DNA of 37,842 bases from UBA8752 sp964223495. Lineage in GTDB: Bacteria; Bacteroidota; Bacteroidia; Flavobacteriales_D; Sanyastnellaceae. The notes beneath the pieces were generated by a model that saw only the letters and a list, made by a program, of their open reading frames with translations, searched no databases and was not told the origin of the DNA. Made by a program: the position numbers and the translations under genes. The stretch is taken from assembly GCA_964223495.1 (NCBI GenBank), contig CAXQGL010000039.1, positions 1 to 37,842 of the forward strand, in the 5' to 3' direction. Shown piece by piece: positions 15,395 through 23,832 of this stretch (position 1 is its first letter; each line of letters starts with the position of its first letter).

Positions 15395-15712
15395 TCAGGC
15401 GCCCTTGATGGCCAAGAATTGCCCGGCAACCCCGATGAACACGTGGGATTCACCCGCTATGTCGATGGTGTATAAGGATGCCACGGCCAAGTCCTTGCGC
15501 TCGGCAAGTTTGCTGCCTGCGGAGCCCGCAATCTGACCGATCCCGCGGCGGAACTTCTTTCCCAGCTCCGATTCGCCGGGAGCATCATCGGCAAGTTCAT
15601 CCTGGATGTGTTCGGACAACCATGCCGAAAAGGCCTCCTGGTCAGGATTGGTGAAATACAGGGCGGCGCCCACGATGAGGAGCAAGAGGAAGAGGTTGCG
15701 AAAAAACTTCAT
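15395..15712 (-). CDS. DUF4359 small secreted or membrane-anchored protein
   Basis: This 105-aa protein has an N-terminal hydrophobic segment (about residues 4-20) directly followed by TNPDQEAFSAWL, the DUF4359 signature. The C terminus has a small beta-rich end, LYTIDIAGESHVFIGVAGQFLAI. The helix is probably an uncleaved anchor that leaves the domain periplasmic. It overlaps the end of rsmE by 4 bp (ATGA-type), so it is translationally coupled to rsmE. Function is unknown for the family. Confidence 0.8.
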   Translation of the reverse strand: MKFFRNLFLLLLIVGAALYFTNPDQEAFSAWLSEHIQDELADDAPGESELGKKFRRGIGQIAGSAGSKLAERKDLAVASLYTIDIAGESHVFIGVAGQFLAIKGA

Positions 15713-16440
15713 GGGATTTCGTTGAGGATGTGAAAGGCCTGCACAGCGTACAATGCGGCTGTCTCTGTTCTGAGGCGATGCGTTCCGAATGTCACGGGCG
15801 TGAAGTTCCGTGCAGCGAACGCTTCGATTTCGTCAGGGGTGAAATCTCCCTCGGGGCCGATCGCGAGGATGGCATCCCGGCCCTTCGGCAAGGCGGAATG
15901 GAGAGACTTGCGGGACCAATCGGGGTGTTCGGGCACCGGGCAATGGGCCAAGCCGAGCCAGGCTCCGCCCCCATCTACGGGCAGTGCCTCCAGCGCATCG
16001 TGAAGGTTCAGCGCGGGCCTCAGGGTCGGCAGCCAAGCCCGGCGGCTTTGCTTCATGGCCTCCGCCAAGGTGCGCTGCCATCGATCGTGCTTCTCCACAC
16101 GGCGTTCACTGCGTGTTGTCCAGATGGGTTGGATGGCCGAAACCCCGCACTCACAGGCCTTTTCGAGAAACCACTCGAAACGGTCCGTGTGCTTCGTCGG
16201 GGCGACCCACAATGTAATCCTGGGGGCTGGCTCAGGGTGGCGCTCAGGCCTTCCAACCTGAAGCAAGGCCTCCCGCTTTCCCACGGATACGACTTCAGCT
16301 GGAAAGATGGCACCACGCCCATCGACCAATTCCACTGCATCCCCCGGCCGGGCCCGAAGGACCTGTCCCAAATGCCGGGCCTCATCAGGCCCCAGGGCGT
16401 AAGGTCCCACAGCCACATCAGGAGCATGGAATCGGCGCAT
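15709..16440 (-). CDS. rsmE: 16S rRNA (uracil1498-N3)-methyltransferase
   Basis: A SPOUT methyltransferase that methylates U1498 of 16S rRNA with S-adenosylmethionine. The N-terminal PUA-like part begins MRRFHAPDVAVGPYALGPDEARHLGQVLR. The SPOUT knot is marked by AIGPEGDFTPDEIEAF and GTHRLRTETAALYAVQ (about residues 192-238), which contain the SAM loop and the LRxETA motif of RsmE. WFLEKACECGVSAIQPI is also typical. The ATG at 16440 matches the family start. At 243 aa it is full length. It lies 67 nt downstream of pckA and is coupled to the DUF4359 gene. Confidence 0.95.
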   Translation of the reverse strand: MRRFHAPDVAVGPYALGPDEARHLGQVLRARPGDAVELVDGRGAIFPAEVVSVGKREALLQVGRPERHPEPAPRITLWVAPTKHTDRFEWFLEKACECGVSAIQPIWTTRSERRVEKHDRWQRTLAEAMKQSRRAWLPTLRPALNLHDALEALPVDGGGAWLGLAHCPVPEHPDWSRKSLHSALPKGRDAILAIGPEGDFTPDEIEAFAARNFTPVTFGTHRLRTETAALYAVQAFHILNEIP

Positions 16441-16507
16441 GGAACAAAGAACGCCCTGCCCGGAAAGCAATCCTACCGGTCAGGTACAGCTCATCCACAT
16501 CGCGCAG

Positions 16508-18124
16508 TCAATCGGACATGACCCCTGCCCTCGGTGCCGCTTCCCTCACGGCTTGGGACACCCCTTCAGCAAACTGGATGAAGTTGGCGTTGAACCGCTC
16601 TGCCAAGGCATCCGCCTTGGCATCGAATGCATCGCCATCCGCCCACGTGTTGCGCGGATTGAGCATGTCGTCGTCCACATGGGGTGCGCTCATGGGCACC
16701 TCCCATCCGAACCGCTCGCACCGCTCGAATTCCACCTTGTCCATGCTTCCATCGAGGACTGCGCCCAACAGGGCACGGGTGTCCTTGAGCCGCATCCGAT
16801 GTCCGACACCGTGCGGACCTCCTGTCCAACCGGTATTGACCAACCACACTTTGGCGCCACGGGCCTTCATCCGATCGCCGAGCATGTCGGCATAACGCCC
16901 CGGATGCAGTGGCAGGAATGGCGCTCCGAAACAGGCGCTGAACACGGCGGTCGGTTCGTCGATGCCGTCCTCGGTGCCCGCCACCTTGGCCGTGTAGCCG
17001 CTGATGAAATGATACATCGCCGTCGGAGCATCCAACCTCGCCAAAGGCGGAAGGACGCCAAACGCATCACAGGTCAGGAAGAAAATGTGGTCCGGGTGGG
17101 CGCCTTGTCCATCGGACTTGGCCCCCTCGATGTGGTGCAGAGGATAGCTCACCCGGGTATTCTGGGTCGTCGTGGCATCGGTGTAATCAGGCGTAACGCC
17201 GTCCGCGCCGAAACCAATGTTCTCCAGCAGGGCCCCGTGATGGATGGCCGCATGGATGTCGGGCTCCCGCTTGGGATCCAGGTCGATTGTCTTGGCGTAG
17301 CACCCCCCCTCGAAATTGAAGATGCCATCCGGCCCCCATCCGTGCTCGTCATCCCCAATCAACTTGCGGCATGGATCGCTTGACAATGTGGTCTTGCCCG
17401 TACCGGACAGGCCGAAGAAAATGGCGGTTTTACCGTCCACACCCTCATTCGCAGAACAATGCATCGGAAGGACGTCCGACTCCGTAGGCAGGAGGAAGTT
17501 CATCGCACTGAACATGCCCTTCTTGATCTCACCGGTGTATCCCGTTCCCCCGATGAGGACGCGGCGGTGCGTGAAATCCAGGATGGCGAAATTCGACTGT
17601 CGGATGCCGTGGCGTTCAGGGTCCCCCTTGAAGCCCGGGGCACAGATCACGTGCCAATCAGGCTCGAATTGGGCAGCTTCATCGACGCTGGGCCGTATGA
17701 ACATGTTATAGGCAAACAGATTGGACCATGATTTCTCCGTCATGACCCGCACCGCCTTGCGGTAGGCGGAGTGGGCTCCAATGAAGGCATCCCGGACATA
17801 CAGCCCCTTTCCGTCGAGATAATGCATGAGGTCCTGATGCAGGATGGCCGCCTGCTCCGACCCTATGGACTTGTTGATGTCACCCCACCAAACCTCATCC
17901 CGTGTCAGCCCATCCGATACGATGAACCTGTCCTTCGGACTTCGACCGGTGAAGCGACCGGTTTCGATGGCAAGAGCGCCTGTTGAAGTGAGTTTGCCCT
18001 CCCCTGCCAAAAGGGTCCTCTCTACGAGTCTTGCGGGGGGTAGATTCCACCAGATATTTCGGGCTTTCCTAAGACCACTCTGGGCCAGGTCCGGGTGGAA
18101 TGGCGTGTTTCCTTGGTGTACCAT
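16508..18124 (-). CDS. pckA: phosphoenolpyruvate carboxykinase (ATP)
   Basis: Converts oxaloacetate and ATP to PEP, CO2 and ADP, the entry step of gluconeogenesis. The kinase-1a P-loop FGLSGTGKTTLSSD lies near residues 234-247. RFTGRSPKDRFIV supplies substrate arginines, NEGVDGKTAIFFG precedes the P-loop, and NTGWTGGPHGVGHRMRL is the late nucleotide-binding region. These mark the ATP-dependent, not the GTP-dependent, family. Length 538 aa is normal. The 5' leader holds a 6-bp inverted repeat (18130-18151). Together with mdh in this window it covers the malate-oxaloacetate-PEP path. Confidence 0.97.
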   Translation of the reverse strand: MVHQGNTPFHPDLAQSGLRKARNIWWNLPPARLVERTLLAGEGKLTSTGALAIETGRFTGRSPKDRFIVSDGLTRDEVWWGDINKSIGSEQAAILHQDLMHYLDGKGLYVRDAFIGAHSAYRKAVRVMTEKSWSNLFAYNMFIRPSVDEAAQFEPDWHVICAPGFKGDPERHGIRQSNFAILDFTHRRVLIGGTGYTGEIKKGMFSAMNFLLPTESDVLPMHCSANEGVDGKTAIFFGLSGTGKTTLSSDPCRKLIGDDEHGWGPDGIFNFEGGCYAKTIDLDPKREPDIHAAIHHGALLENIGFGADGVTPDYTDATTTQNTRVSYPLHHIEGAKSDGQGAHPDHIFFLTCDAFGVLPPLARLDAPTAMYHFISGYTAKVAGTEDGIDEPTAVFSACFGAPFLPLHPGRYADMLGDRMKARGAKVWLVNTGWTGGPHGVGHRMRLKDTRALLGAVLDGSMDKVEFERCERFGWEVPMSAPHVDDDMLNPRNTWADGDAFDAKADALAERFNANFIQFAEGVSQAVREAAPRAGVMSD

Positions 18125-18129
18125 GATGT

Positions 18130-18151
18130 TAGGCTGATCATTGCGAGCCTA
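18130..18151 (-). promoter_or_regulatory. leader hairpin before pckA
   Basis: TAGGCT (minus 18151-18146) and AGCCTA (18135-18130) form a 6-bp inverted repeat with a 10-nt loop, ending five bases before the pckA ATG. With the -7-like box at 18154-18161 the hairpin would sit at the very 5' end of the mRNA. It may affect stability or ribosome access. Confidence 0.35.
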
Positions 18152-18153
18152 CT

Positions 18154-18161
18154 CGAAGATA
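18154..18161 (-). promoter_or_regulatory. -7 element of pckA
   Basis: The minus strand reads TATCTTCG, one base off TAnnTTTG, with TTG 14 nt further upstream (18178-18176). The spacer is short for Bacteroidota, so the call is tentative. Confidence 0.35.
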
Positions 18162-18195
18162 AGAAACCGCGAAGGCAATTTCCGTGTTATACGTG

Positions 18196-18609
18196 TCAGA
18201 CTTTTCCCACATGGCGGCCTGTCGAGGTCGCTTCTCGGGCACCCAACTTGACCAGCCACCACAGCCACCCGATGATCATGAGCGCCCCTCCCAAGGGGGT
18301 GACAGGCCCGAGCCATCCCACCCAATTCCATCCTGCCGAACCTCCAAGAACCAGCATGAATATGCTCCCGGAGAACAACCATGTGCCCGTCTGGACAAGG
18401 GGCATCCCATCGGACCTTCCCGTGGCCACCGCCGCGAGGATCGCCGCCCCCATCATGATGGCATATCGTGAAGCCGTGCCGAATGCCTCCAATCGATCCG
18501 CGTCCAACCAGTCCTTGAGCGCATGTGCCCCGAAGGCACCCGCAGTGATGCCTACCACAATCAATAACGCTGCTCCGCGAAGCTGCCCGATTCGGTTCCC
18601 CTGTTCCAT
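18196..18609 (-). CDS. DUF423 family inner-membrane protein
   Basis: This 137-aa protein has four predicted membrane helices. The signature GAFGAHALKDWLDADRLEAFGTASRYAIMM (about residues 24-53) is typical of DUF423 (YgdD/YwdK). GPVTPLGGALMIIGW near the C terminus is equally characteristic. Family function is unknown. It is on the same strand as pckA with a 71-nt gap that contains a pckA promoter-like box, so the two may be separate units. A TTTCTTTG box (minus strand, 18637-18630), one base off consensus, precedes it by 20 nt. It is divergent from the lipoprotein gene at 18677. Confidence 0.9.
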   Translation of the reverse strand: MEQGNRIGQLRGAALLIVVGITAGAFGAHALKDWLDADRLEAFGTASRYAIMMGAAILAAVATGRSDGMPLVQTGTWLFSGSIFMLVLGGSAGWNWVGWLGPVTPLGGALMIIGWLWWLVKLGAREATSTGRHVGKV

Positions 18610-18619
18610 GATGCAGGAC

Positions 18620-18626
18620 TAATTTG
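18620..18626 (+). promoter_or_regulatory. -7-like element before the lipoprotein gene at 18677
   Basis: TAATTTG, the same variant seen before smpB, lies 50 nt upstream of the ATG in the divergent gap between the DUF423 and lipoprotein genes. No -33 TTG is evident. Confidence 0.35.
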
Positions 18627-18676
18627 CGGCAAAGAAACGCCGCGTTTGCGCCGGCGATCACAAGACTACCCATCCC

Positions 18677-19270
18677 ATGAACTTCCGTTCCGCACTCCCC
18701 TTGGCCCTATCCCTCATGCTCGTCGCCTGTGGCGGTGCAGATCGTGCGCCCGAAACTGATGCTGCGCCGGACACCGGGCAATCCACAGAAGGTGCCGTGA
18801 AGGTGAAGGGCAAGAAAGGGCGCAGGGCCTACACGGAGGAAGAGCTCACCGAGCCGTACAGCAGGGTCAGTCCATGGAGGTACATCGTGACCAGTCCTGG
18901 AACCCAGTATTTCGCCCGCATGGTGGGAAAATCCACGGTGGCCCGGACAGTCCACAACTCCGGCCATGCGCTGCTCGTCCCTGAAGACGGAACTTTCACC
19001 CGCAACACGGAATGGAAGGGCATTCTGGACGAAGGGCAGGAAGCCGCACTCGACCGCTTTGTCAAGGCGCACATCGTTGTCGGCATCAAGGGGCCCAAGA
19101 TGCTGGAGGGTGCCTATGAGAACCTGAACGGCGACCCCGTGGTCATCGAGCGCAGCGCCACGGGAGAATTGGTGTGTGGTGGTGCTCGACTCCTTGGAAG
19201 GGAGATGGAAACCGATGGAGGTCTCGTCATTCCCGTCATGGGCATGGTGGAACCCATCCGCTGGGATTGA
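18677..19270 (+). CDS. FAS1 (fasciclin)-like lipoprotein
   Basis: This 197-aa protein has a lipoprotein signal peptide with lipobox LVAC, giving an acylated Cys18. A charged linker (residues about 20-55) follows. The rest resembles a divergent FAS1 domain: LLVPEDGTFTRN matches the FTPTDAAF-like strand, and LDRFVKAHIVVGIKG is like the fasciclin H-box LkxfVxxHIV. MLEG, NGDPVVIER and GLVIPVMGMVEPI match later strands. FAS1 domains mediate adhesion or matrix contact, so an outer-membrane surface role is plausible. Its stop overlaps the start of the FG-GAP gene (TGATG), so both should be made together. Confidence 0.72.
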   Translation: MNFRSALPLALSLMLVACGGADRAPETDAAPDTGQSTEGAVKVKGKKGRRAYTEEELTEPYSRVSPWRYIVTSPGTQYFARMVGKSTVARTVHNSGHALLVPEDGTFTRNTEWKGILDEGQEAALDRFVKAHIVVGIKGPKMLEGAYENLNGDPVVIERSATGELVCGGARLLGREMETDGGLVIPVMGMVEPIRWD

Positions 19271-21666
19271 TGTCACATTCCTCGGCGGAAGCGGGTATTC
19301 CTGCTGTGAAGGAGTCAATTGGAACCAAGCTGATTTCACTGGCACTGCTTCTGGCATGGATTGCATGGCCGCTCGATCAAATCCTTGGCCAGGCTCCCTC
19401 GGCCTTCGGAAGATGGGATACCGTCACGGTCTTTGGGCTCGACGGCAGTCCGATGTCCAATCCATGGACCGGAGGATTGACGGCGCCCCAGTTTTCCGGG
19501 GCCGATCTGGACGGAGACGGTGTGGGTGACCTCTTCGTTTTCGACCGCAGCGGCAACCGCATACTCGCATTCCAGGGCTGTGCGTCCGATGTCCCTGAAA
19601 CCCCATTGACCTATCATCATCGGCCCGATTGGCGGTCCGCATTTCCGGAAGACCTGCGGAATTGGGTCCTCCTGCGTGATGCCAATTGCGACGGCATCGC
19701 AGATGTCTTCGTCAACAGCCAAAGCGGTATCCGAATCTGGCCCGGGGCATTCCAGGACGGCATGACCCTCTATCAGGATGCGCCGACGTCCAACGTCATG
19801 GCCAACTGGGACTTCGGCTCGGGTGACCAGCAACTGCCCATGGTCTGCCTCAGTACGGATATTCCCGCCATCGGGGATTTCGATGAAGACGGTGATCTGG
19901 ACCTGGTCACCTGGACCGAGACGTCCTCCACCCTCTATCGCTATACCGGAAGGGGAGCCGATTCCGAATCCGTGGGCTGCGGGGATACGCTCGTCTGGGA
20001 CGTGACCAACCGCTGCTACGGCATGCTGGATGAGGCGACGGAGGACAACTCCATCTACATCGGTGAGGCGCACTCCTGCGATTTCAATGTGGCGGACCCC
20101 AGGTGGGAAGGCGGGTCCTTGGATGAATCGACGCAGGCGATGCGGCATGCCGGTGGTACGACGGCCGTACTCGACGTCGATGGGGACGGCCACCTCGACC
20201 TGATGCTCGGCGATGTATCCTACAACCAGTTCGTCACCTGCTACATGGCGGATGCGGTGGACGGTCAGGACAGCACCATGAGCACGACCGAAGCCTGGCC
20301 GGCCGATCTCGGAGATGGGGATACACTGGACATCCAGCGCTTTCCGGCAGCATACCCGGTCGACGTGGACCAGGATGGGGTCCGGGACCTGATCGTGGGG
20401 ACCAATGCCACCTTCGAGGTGGATGGACGTCATGGGAGTTGGTGGTACCGCAATACCGGAACCGATGTGGTTCCCCAATGGACGCTGCAGACCAAGGCAC
20501 TCCTTCAGGAAGGAATGATTGATGTGGGGCGCGGGGCCTATCCTGCCTTCACGGATTTCGATGGGGATGGACTTCTCGACCTCGTGGTCGCCAACAAGGA
20601 ACGCTATCTCGGCCCCGGAATGACCCCAGCGCTGCTCGCCCGGTTCCGCAATGTGGGCACGCCGGAAGCCCCGGCATTCGCCCAGCTGGACACCAATTGG
20701 CTCTCTCTTCCTGATTTCGGCCTGGAAAGTGTGGTCCTCGCCTTCGGGGACCTGGACGGGGATGGGGATGAGGACCTGCTCCTTGGCGATGAACTGGGGA
20801 ACCTGCACCGTTGGGAAAACATCGCCGAGGAAGGAATGGAAATGGACCTCGTGCTCAGCGAGCCCGCCATGGCCGATGAAACGGGAGACCCCATCGATGT
20901 GGGCCAGTTTGCCGCACCTGTGCTGCATGACTTCGACGGAGACGGAGACTTTGACCTGCTCGTGGGCGAGAAGAACGGGAACCTGAACCTCTACGCCAAT
21001 GTCGGGGATGCCTCCTCTCCGGTCTTCTCATCGTTGACCGCATTGGCCGGCCAGATTCAGGCAGACAACCTTCTCGGCATCAATGGATTTGCCGTCCCCG
21101 AGGTTTGGCCAACCGATACGGGCCTGTTGTTGGTCATCGGCAATGAACTCGGAAGGCTGCAATTGTTCGCGTGTCCCGAGAATCCACTGGCTGATGCCGA
21201 TGAGGAATGGCCCGAGCTGGAAGCCGAATGGCTTGACCTGTATGAAGGGGAATTCGCGGCTCCGGCTTTGGCCGATCTGAACGGTGATGGCCTTCGCGAT
21301 CTCGCCGTGGGGGTCAGGGATGGAGGATTGACCCTTTGGAGAGGGGGGACTGAATTCGATGCAATCCGCGGATGCACGCCCATCATCGATGCCATCACCG
21401 AGCTGCCTTCCCCCGGGACCGGCTGGCACCCGGCCCCCAACCCCTTGCGCGCGGGCATGTCCCTGGCGGTGCCGGGAACAGGCCTCGAGGTCAGCGATGT
21501 GCTCGGCAGGCACTGGGGCCGGCTGAAAGCGACAGCCGGGAAGGTCACATGGCCTGCACATTGGCCTTCCGGAACCTACCTCATCCGTCCGCTGGGTGTC
21601 ACGAATGCAACGGGCGCCACCCCGATCGGAAATGGCGCCCGCAGGCTGGTCGTCACCGACCGCTGA
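19270..21666 (+). CDS. secreted FG-GAP/VCBS-repeat protein with T9SS tail
   Basis: This 798-aa protein has a signal segment at about residues 18-40 after a longish n-region. It contains nine calcium-loop repeats of the type DxDGDGxxDLxxG: DLDGDGVGDLFVF, DANCDGIADVFV, DFDEDGDLDLVTW, DVDGDGHLDLMLG, DVDQDGVRDLIVG, DFDGDGLLDLVVA, DLDGDGDEDLLLG, DFDGDGDFDLLVG and DLNGDGLRDLAVG. These form an integrin-like beta-propeller that binds calcium. The C terminus, PAPNPLRAGMSL to GTYLIRPLG, looks like a T9SS type A sorting domain, somewhat degenerate. The ATG at 19270 overlaps the lipoprotein stop. A role in adhesion or binding of a surface ligand is likely. Confidence 0.88.
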   Translation: MSHSSAEAGIPAVKESIGTKLISLALLLAWIAWPLDQILGQAPSAFGRWDTVTVFGLDGSPMSNPWTGGLTAPQFSGADLDGDGVGDLFVFDRSGNRILAFQGCASDVPETPLTYHHRPDWRSAFPEDLRNWVLLRDANCDGIADVFVNSQSGIRIWPGAFQDGMTLYQDAPTSNVMANWDFGSGDQQLPMVCLSTDIPAIGDFDEDGDLDLVTWTETSSTLYRYTGRGADSESVGCGDTLVWDVTNRCYGMLDEATEDNSIYIGEAHSCDFNVADPRWEGGSLDESTQAMRHAGGTTAVLDVDGDGHLDLMLGDVSYNQFVTCYMADAVDGQDSTMSTTEAWPADLGDGDTLDIQRFPAAYPVDVDQDGVRDLIVGTNATFEVDGRHGSWWYRNTGTDVVPQWTLQTKALLQEGMIDVGRGAYPAFTDFDGDGLLDLVVANKERYLGPGMTPALLARFRNVGTPEAPAFAQLDTNWLSLPDFGLESVVLAFGDLDGDGDEDLLLGDELGNLHRWENIAEEGMEMDLVLSEPAMADETGDPIDVGQFAAPVLHDFDGDGDFDLLVGEKNGNLNLYANVGDASSPVFSSLTALAGQIQADNLLGINGFAVPEVWPTDTGLLLVIGNELGRLQLFACPENPLADADEEWPELEAEWLDLYEGEFAAPALADLNGDGLRDLAVGVRDGGLTLWRGGTEFDAIRGCTPIIDAITELPSPGTGWHPAPNPLRAGMSLAVPGTGLEVSDVLGRHWGRLKATAGKVTWPAHWPSGTYLIRPLGVTNATGATPIGNGARRLVVTDR

Positions 21667-21679
21667 TCAAAGGGCCGTC

Positions 21680-22624
21680 TCAGACGCCCATGCCGTCGAG
21701 GACATCGGCCACCTCCTTCACGGCCTTTGCACTCTCGTGGAGCAATGCCATTTCGTCTTCGTTGAGGTCCAGCTCAATGACCTCTTCGATGCCCTTGGCT
21801 CCCAGTTTGACCGGAACTCCGAGGTAGAGGTCGCTCAGTCCGTACTGGCCCGTCAGCCGCGCACAACAAGGGAAAATGCGCTTCTGGTCCTTGACGATGG
21901 CCTCCACCATCTGGGCAGCAGCTGCACCCGGCGCGTACCATGCGGAAGTACCGAGCAGCTGTACGATTTCACCTCCTCCCTTCTTGGTACGCTGGACGAT
22001 GGCCTCAAGCGCCTCCGCGTCGATCATCTCGGTGACGGGAATGCCGCCTACAGTGGTGTATCGCGGCAGCGGCACCATCGTGTCACCATGGCCTCCCATC
22101 AGAACGGCCTGGATGTCCTTCGGACTCACGTTGAGTGCTTCGGCAAGGAAGGCGCGGTAACGCGCCGTATCGAGGACACCGGCCATGCCCATGACCCGGT
22201 GGTCTGGCAACCCTGCCGTCTTCCAGGCTTGATAGGTCATGACATCCAGTGGATTGGACACGATGACCAGAATGGCTTCGGGGCTGTGCGGCAGGATCTG
22301 CTCGGTCACGCTCTTGACGATGCCGGCATTCGTGGCAATGAGGTCGTCACGGCTCATTCCGGGCTTCCTCGGCAGTCCACTGGTGATCACAACCACATCG
22401 GAACCGGCCGTCCTCGCATAGTCATTCGTGGAACCCACCGTGCGGGTATCGTAGCTGTTGACCGGGCTCGTCTCCCAGATATCGAGGGCCTTCCCTTCGG
22501 CGAACCCCTCCTTGATGTCGAGGAGGACAACCTCGTTGCAGACTTCTCGTGTGGCGAGCACATCGGCGCAGGTGGCGCCCACATTGCCCGCTCCGACGAC
22601 GGTAACCTTGGTACGTTTGATCAT
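21680..22624 (-). CDS. mdh: malate dehydrogenase (NAD)
   Basis: Oxidises malate to oxaloacetate in the TCA cycle. This is the lactate-dehydrogenase-like type, with the Rossmann motif VVGAGNVGAT at about residues 9-18. The mobile loop GLPRKPGMSRDDL (about 83-95) has the double Arg that selects malate over lactate. VSNPLDVMT follows, and the catalytic His lies in MGGHGDTMVPL (near 174). Length 314 aa is normal. It is transcribed alone from a consensus -7 box and converges with the FG-GAP gene at 13 nt with no evident hairpin terminator between them. Confidence 0.97.
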   Translation of the reverse strand: MIKRTKVTVVGAGNVGATCADVLATREVCNEVVLLDIKEGFAEGKALDIWETSPVNSYDTRTVGSTNDYARTAGSDVVVITSGLPRKPGMSRDDLIATNAGIVKSVTEQILPHSPEAILVIVSNPLDVMTYQAWKTAGLPDHRVMGMAGVLDTARYRAFLAEALNVSPKDIQAVLMGGHGDTMVPLPRYTTVGGIPVTEMIDAEALEAIVQRTKKGGGEIVQLLGTSAWYAPGAAAAQMVEAIVKDQKRIFPCCARLTGQYGLSDLYLGVPVKLGAKGIEEVIELDLNEDEMALLHESAKAVKEVADVLDGMGV

Positions 22625-22653
22625 GTGGTGGGGAATTGGGGGGATTCGGGTTG

Positions 22654-22661
22654 CAAAAGTA
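22654..22661 (-). promoter_or_regulatory. -7 element of mdh
   Basis: The minus strand reads TACTTTTG, an exact TAnnTTTG match, 29 nt before the mdh ATG. No TTG lies at the usual spacing. Confidence 0.5.
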
Positions 22662-22713
22662 AGGGAGGGAATACCGCGGAGGGTTTACCGTTCGTTCCCA
22701 ATTTGGTCCTCCA

Positions 22714-23832
22714 ATGCGTACTTCTGTTCTCCTTCTTTCGGCAATGCTGCTCAACCTCGTTCTGACGGAGGTGCCACGGGCCCGTGCCCAGCCTGGGCCT
22801 GACACTTCGCAATGGCCGGATGGCGCGGCCGGCAGCGACTTCAACGTGACGGACGCCCAGGGGCGCAAACAGGGCCGTTGGATCAGGGTCTATCCCGACG
22901 GTCAGCTGTATTACAGCGGCTCCTTCAAGGATGACCGCCCGGTAGGACACTTCACGTTTTTCCGTGAGAATGGCCGGGTGTTGAGCGAGGTGGAGCATGA
23001 ATCCGGGTCCGACATGGCGAAAGCCATCCTGTACCGGGAAGACGGAACGGAATCGCACCGCGGACAATACCGGACCGTGCTGGTGGATGGAGCATGGACC
23101 CAACACAAGGCGGGTGCGTGGGAAGCCTTCGATGCGCAAGGCCGGACGAGACTGAAGGAGCACTATCAGGCGGATCTGCTCGATGGCCCCAGCCGGGCTT
23201 TTCACCCCAATGGCAACCTGCTTGAGGAGGGACAATACCTCAAAGGAGACAAGACAGGACTCTGGAAAACCTACAATCGCGCGGGTGAATTGCGATCGGA
23301 GGAACTCTGGCGCGAAGGGGAACGCCACGGAGAATCCACCGTCATGCAGGACAACGGGCAACCGCTCAGCAAAGGCAGCTTCGAACGGGGCATCCCCGTG
23401 GGCGAATGGCAAACCTTCACGCCGATGGGCAAGGTCCGGTCCGTCATCACATACGAGGGTGGCCGGGTCGTCAAGGAAATCCCGCAGAACGGCGAATTCG
23501 AAGCACATTATCCCAGCGGAAGGCCTGAATGGGTGGGCCGTTATGCCCACGGACGGTTCGACGGCCCCTACACCGCATGGCATGACTCCGGAGAATGGGT
23601 CATGGTGCCCGCCGACCAGGGACAACAGGGGCAAGGCATGCCTCCTGGCATGCGTGGCGGAGGGACCGGGAATGAAACCATGCGGCGTGAATTGCGCAAC
23701 CAACCCCTCAAGGAGATGGGTGAATACACCGCAGGGGTCAAGGATGGAGTCTGGCGCTATTTCGACGAGAATGGAGACCGGATCAGGACGGAGACCTGGA
23801 ACATGGGGCTTTTGGAATCCACGGGGGAATGA
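22714..23832 (+). CDS. secreted MORN-variant (YwqK-type) repeat protein
   Basis: This 372-aa protein has a signal peptide (about residues 1-25, ending ARAQ). At least seven MORN-variant repeats of the type xGxxxGxWxxYxxxGxL follow, for example QGRKQGRWIRVYPDGQLYYS, KGDKTGLWKTYNRAGEL and AGVKDGVWRYFDENGDR. Databases often label such proteins YwqK-family antitoxins; nothing here suggests a toxin partner. MORN repeats bind lipids or act as scaffolds in other systems. No T9SS tail is visible, so a periplasmic location is likely. The stop overlaps the S8 protease ATG by 4 bp, so these two genes are translationally coupled. The start follows a CAATTTG box by eight bases. Confidence 0.85.
   Translation: MRTSVLLLSAMLLNLVLTEVPRARAQPGPDTSQWPDGAAGSDFNVTDAQGRKQGRWIRVYPDGQLYYSGSFKDDRPVGHFTFFRENGRVLSEVEHESGSDMAKAILYREDGTESHRGQYRTVLVDGAWTQHKAGAWEAFDAQGRTRLKEHYQADLLDGPSRAFHPNGNLLEEGQYLKGDKTGLWKTYNRAGELRSEELWREGERHGESTVMQDNGQPLSKGSFERGIPVGEWQTFTPMGKVRSVITYEGGRVVKEIPQNGEFEAHYPSGRPEWVGRYAHGRFDGPYTAWHDSGEWVMVPADQGQQGQGMPPGMRGGGTGNETMRRELRNQPLKEMGEYTAGVKDGVWRYFDENGDRIRTETWNMGLLESTGE

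Noticed and set aside
19336..20928. 530-codon minus-strand open frame opposite the FG-GAP gene
   Set aside because: Antisense shadow of Asp/Gly-rich repeats; no motif, no start region, and the plus-strand frame has clear domains.
20000..21400. Repetitive GAC/GAT/GGN tracts that could be mistaken for a CRISPR or tandem DNA repeat
   Set aside because: They encode the irregularly spaced DxDGDG calcium loops; spacing and sequence vary, so there is no DNA-level array.
22714..23832. Toxin-antitoxin system suggested by the YwqK name
   Set aside because: The label is a database naming artefact for MORN-variant repeats. The protein is secreted and no toxin-like partner is present.
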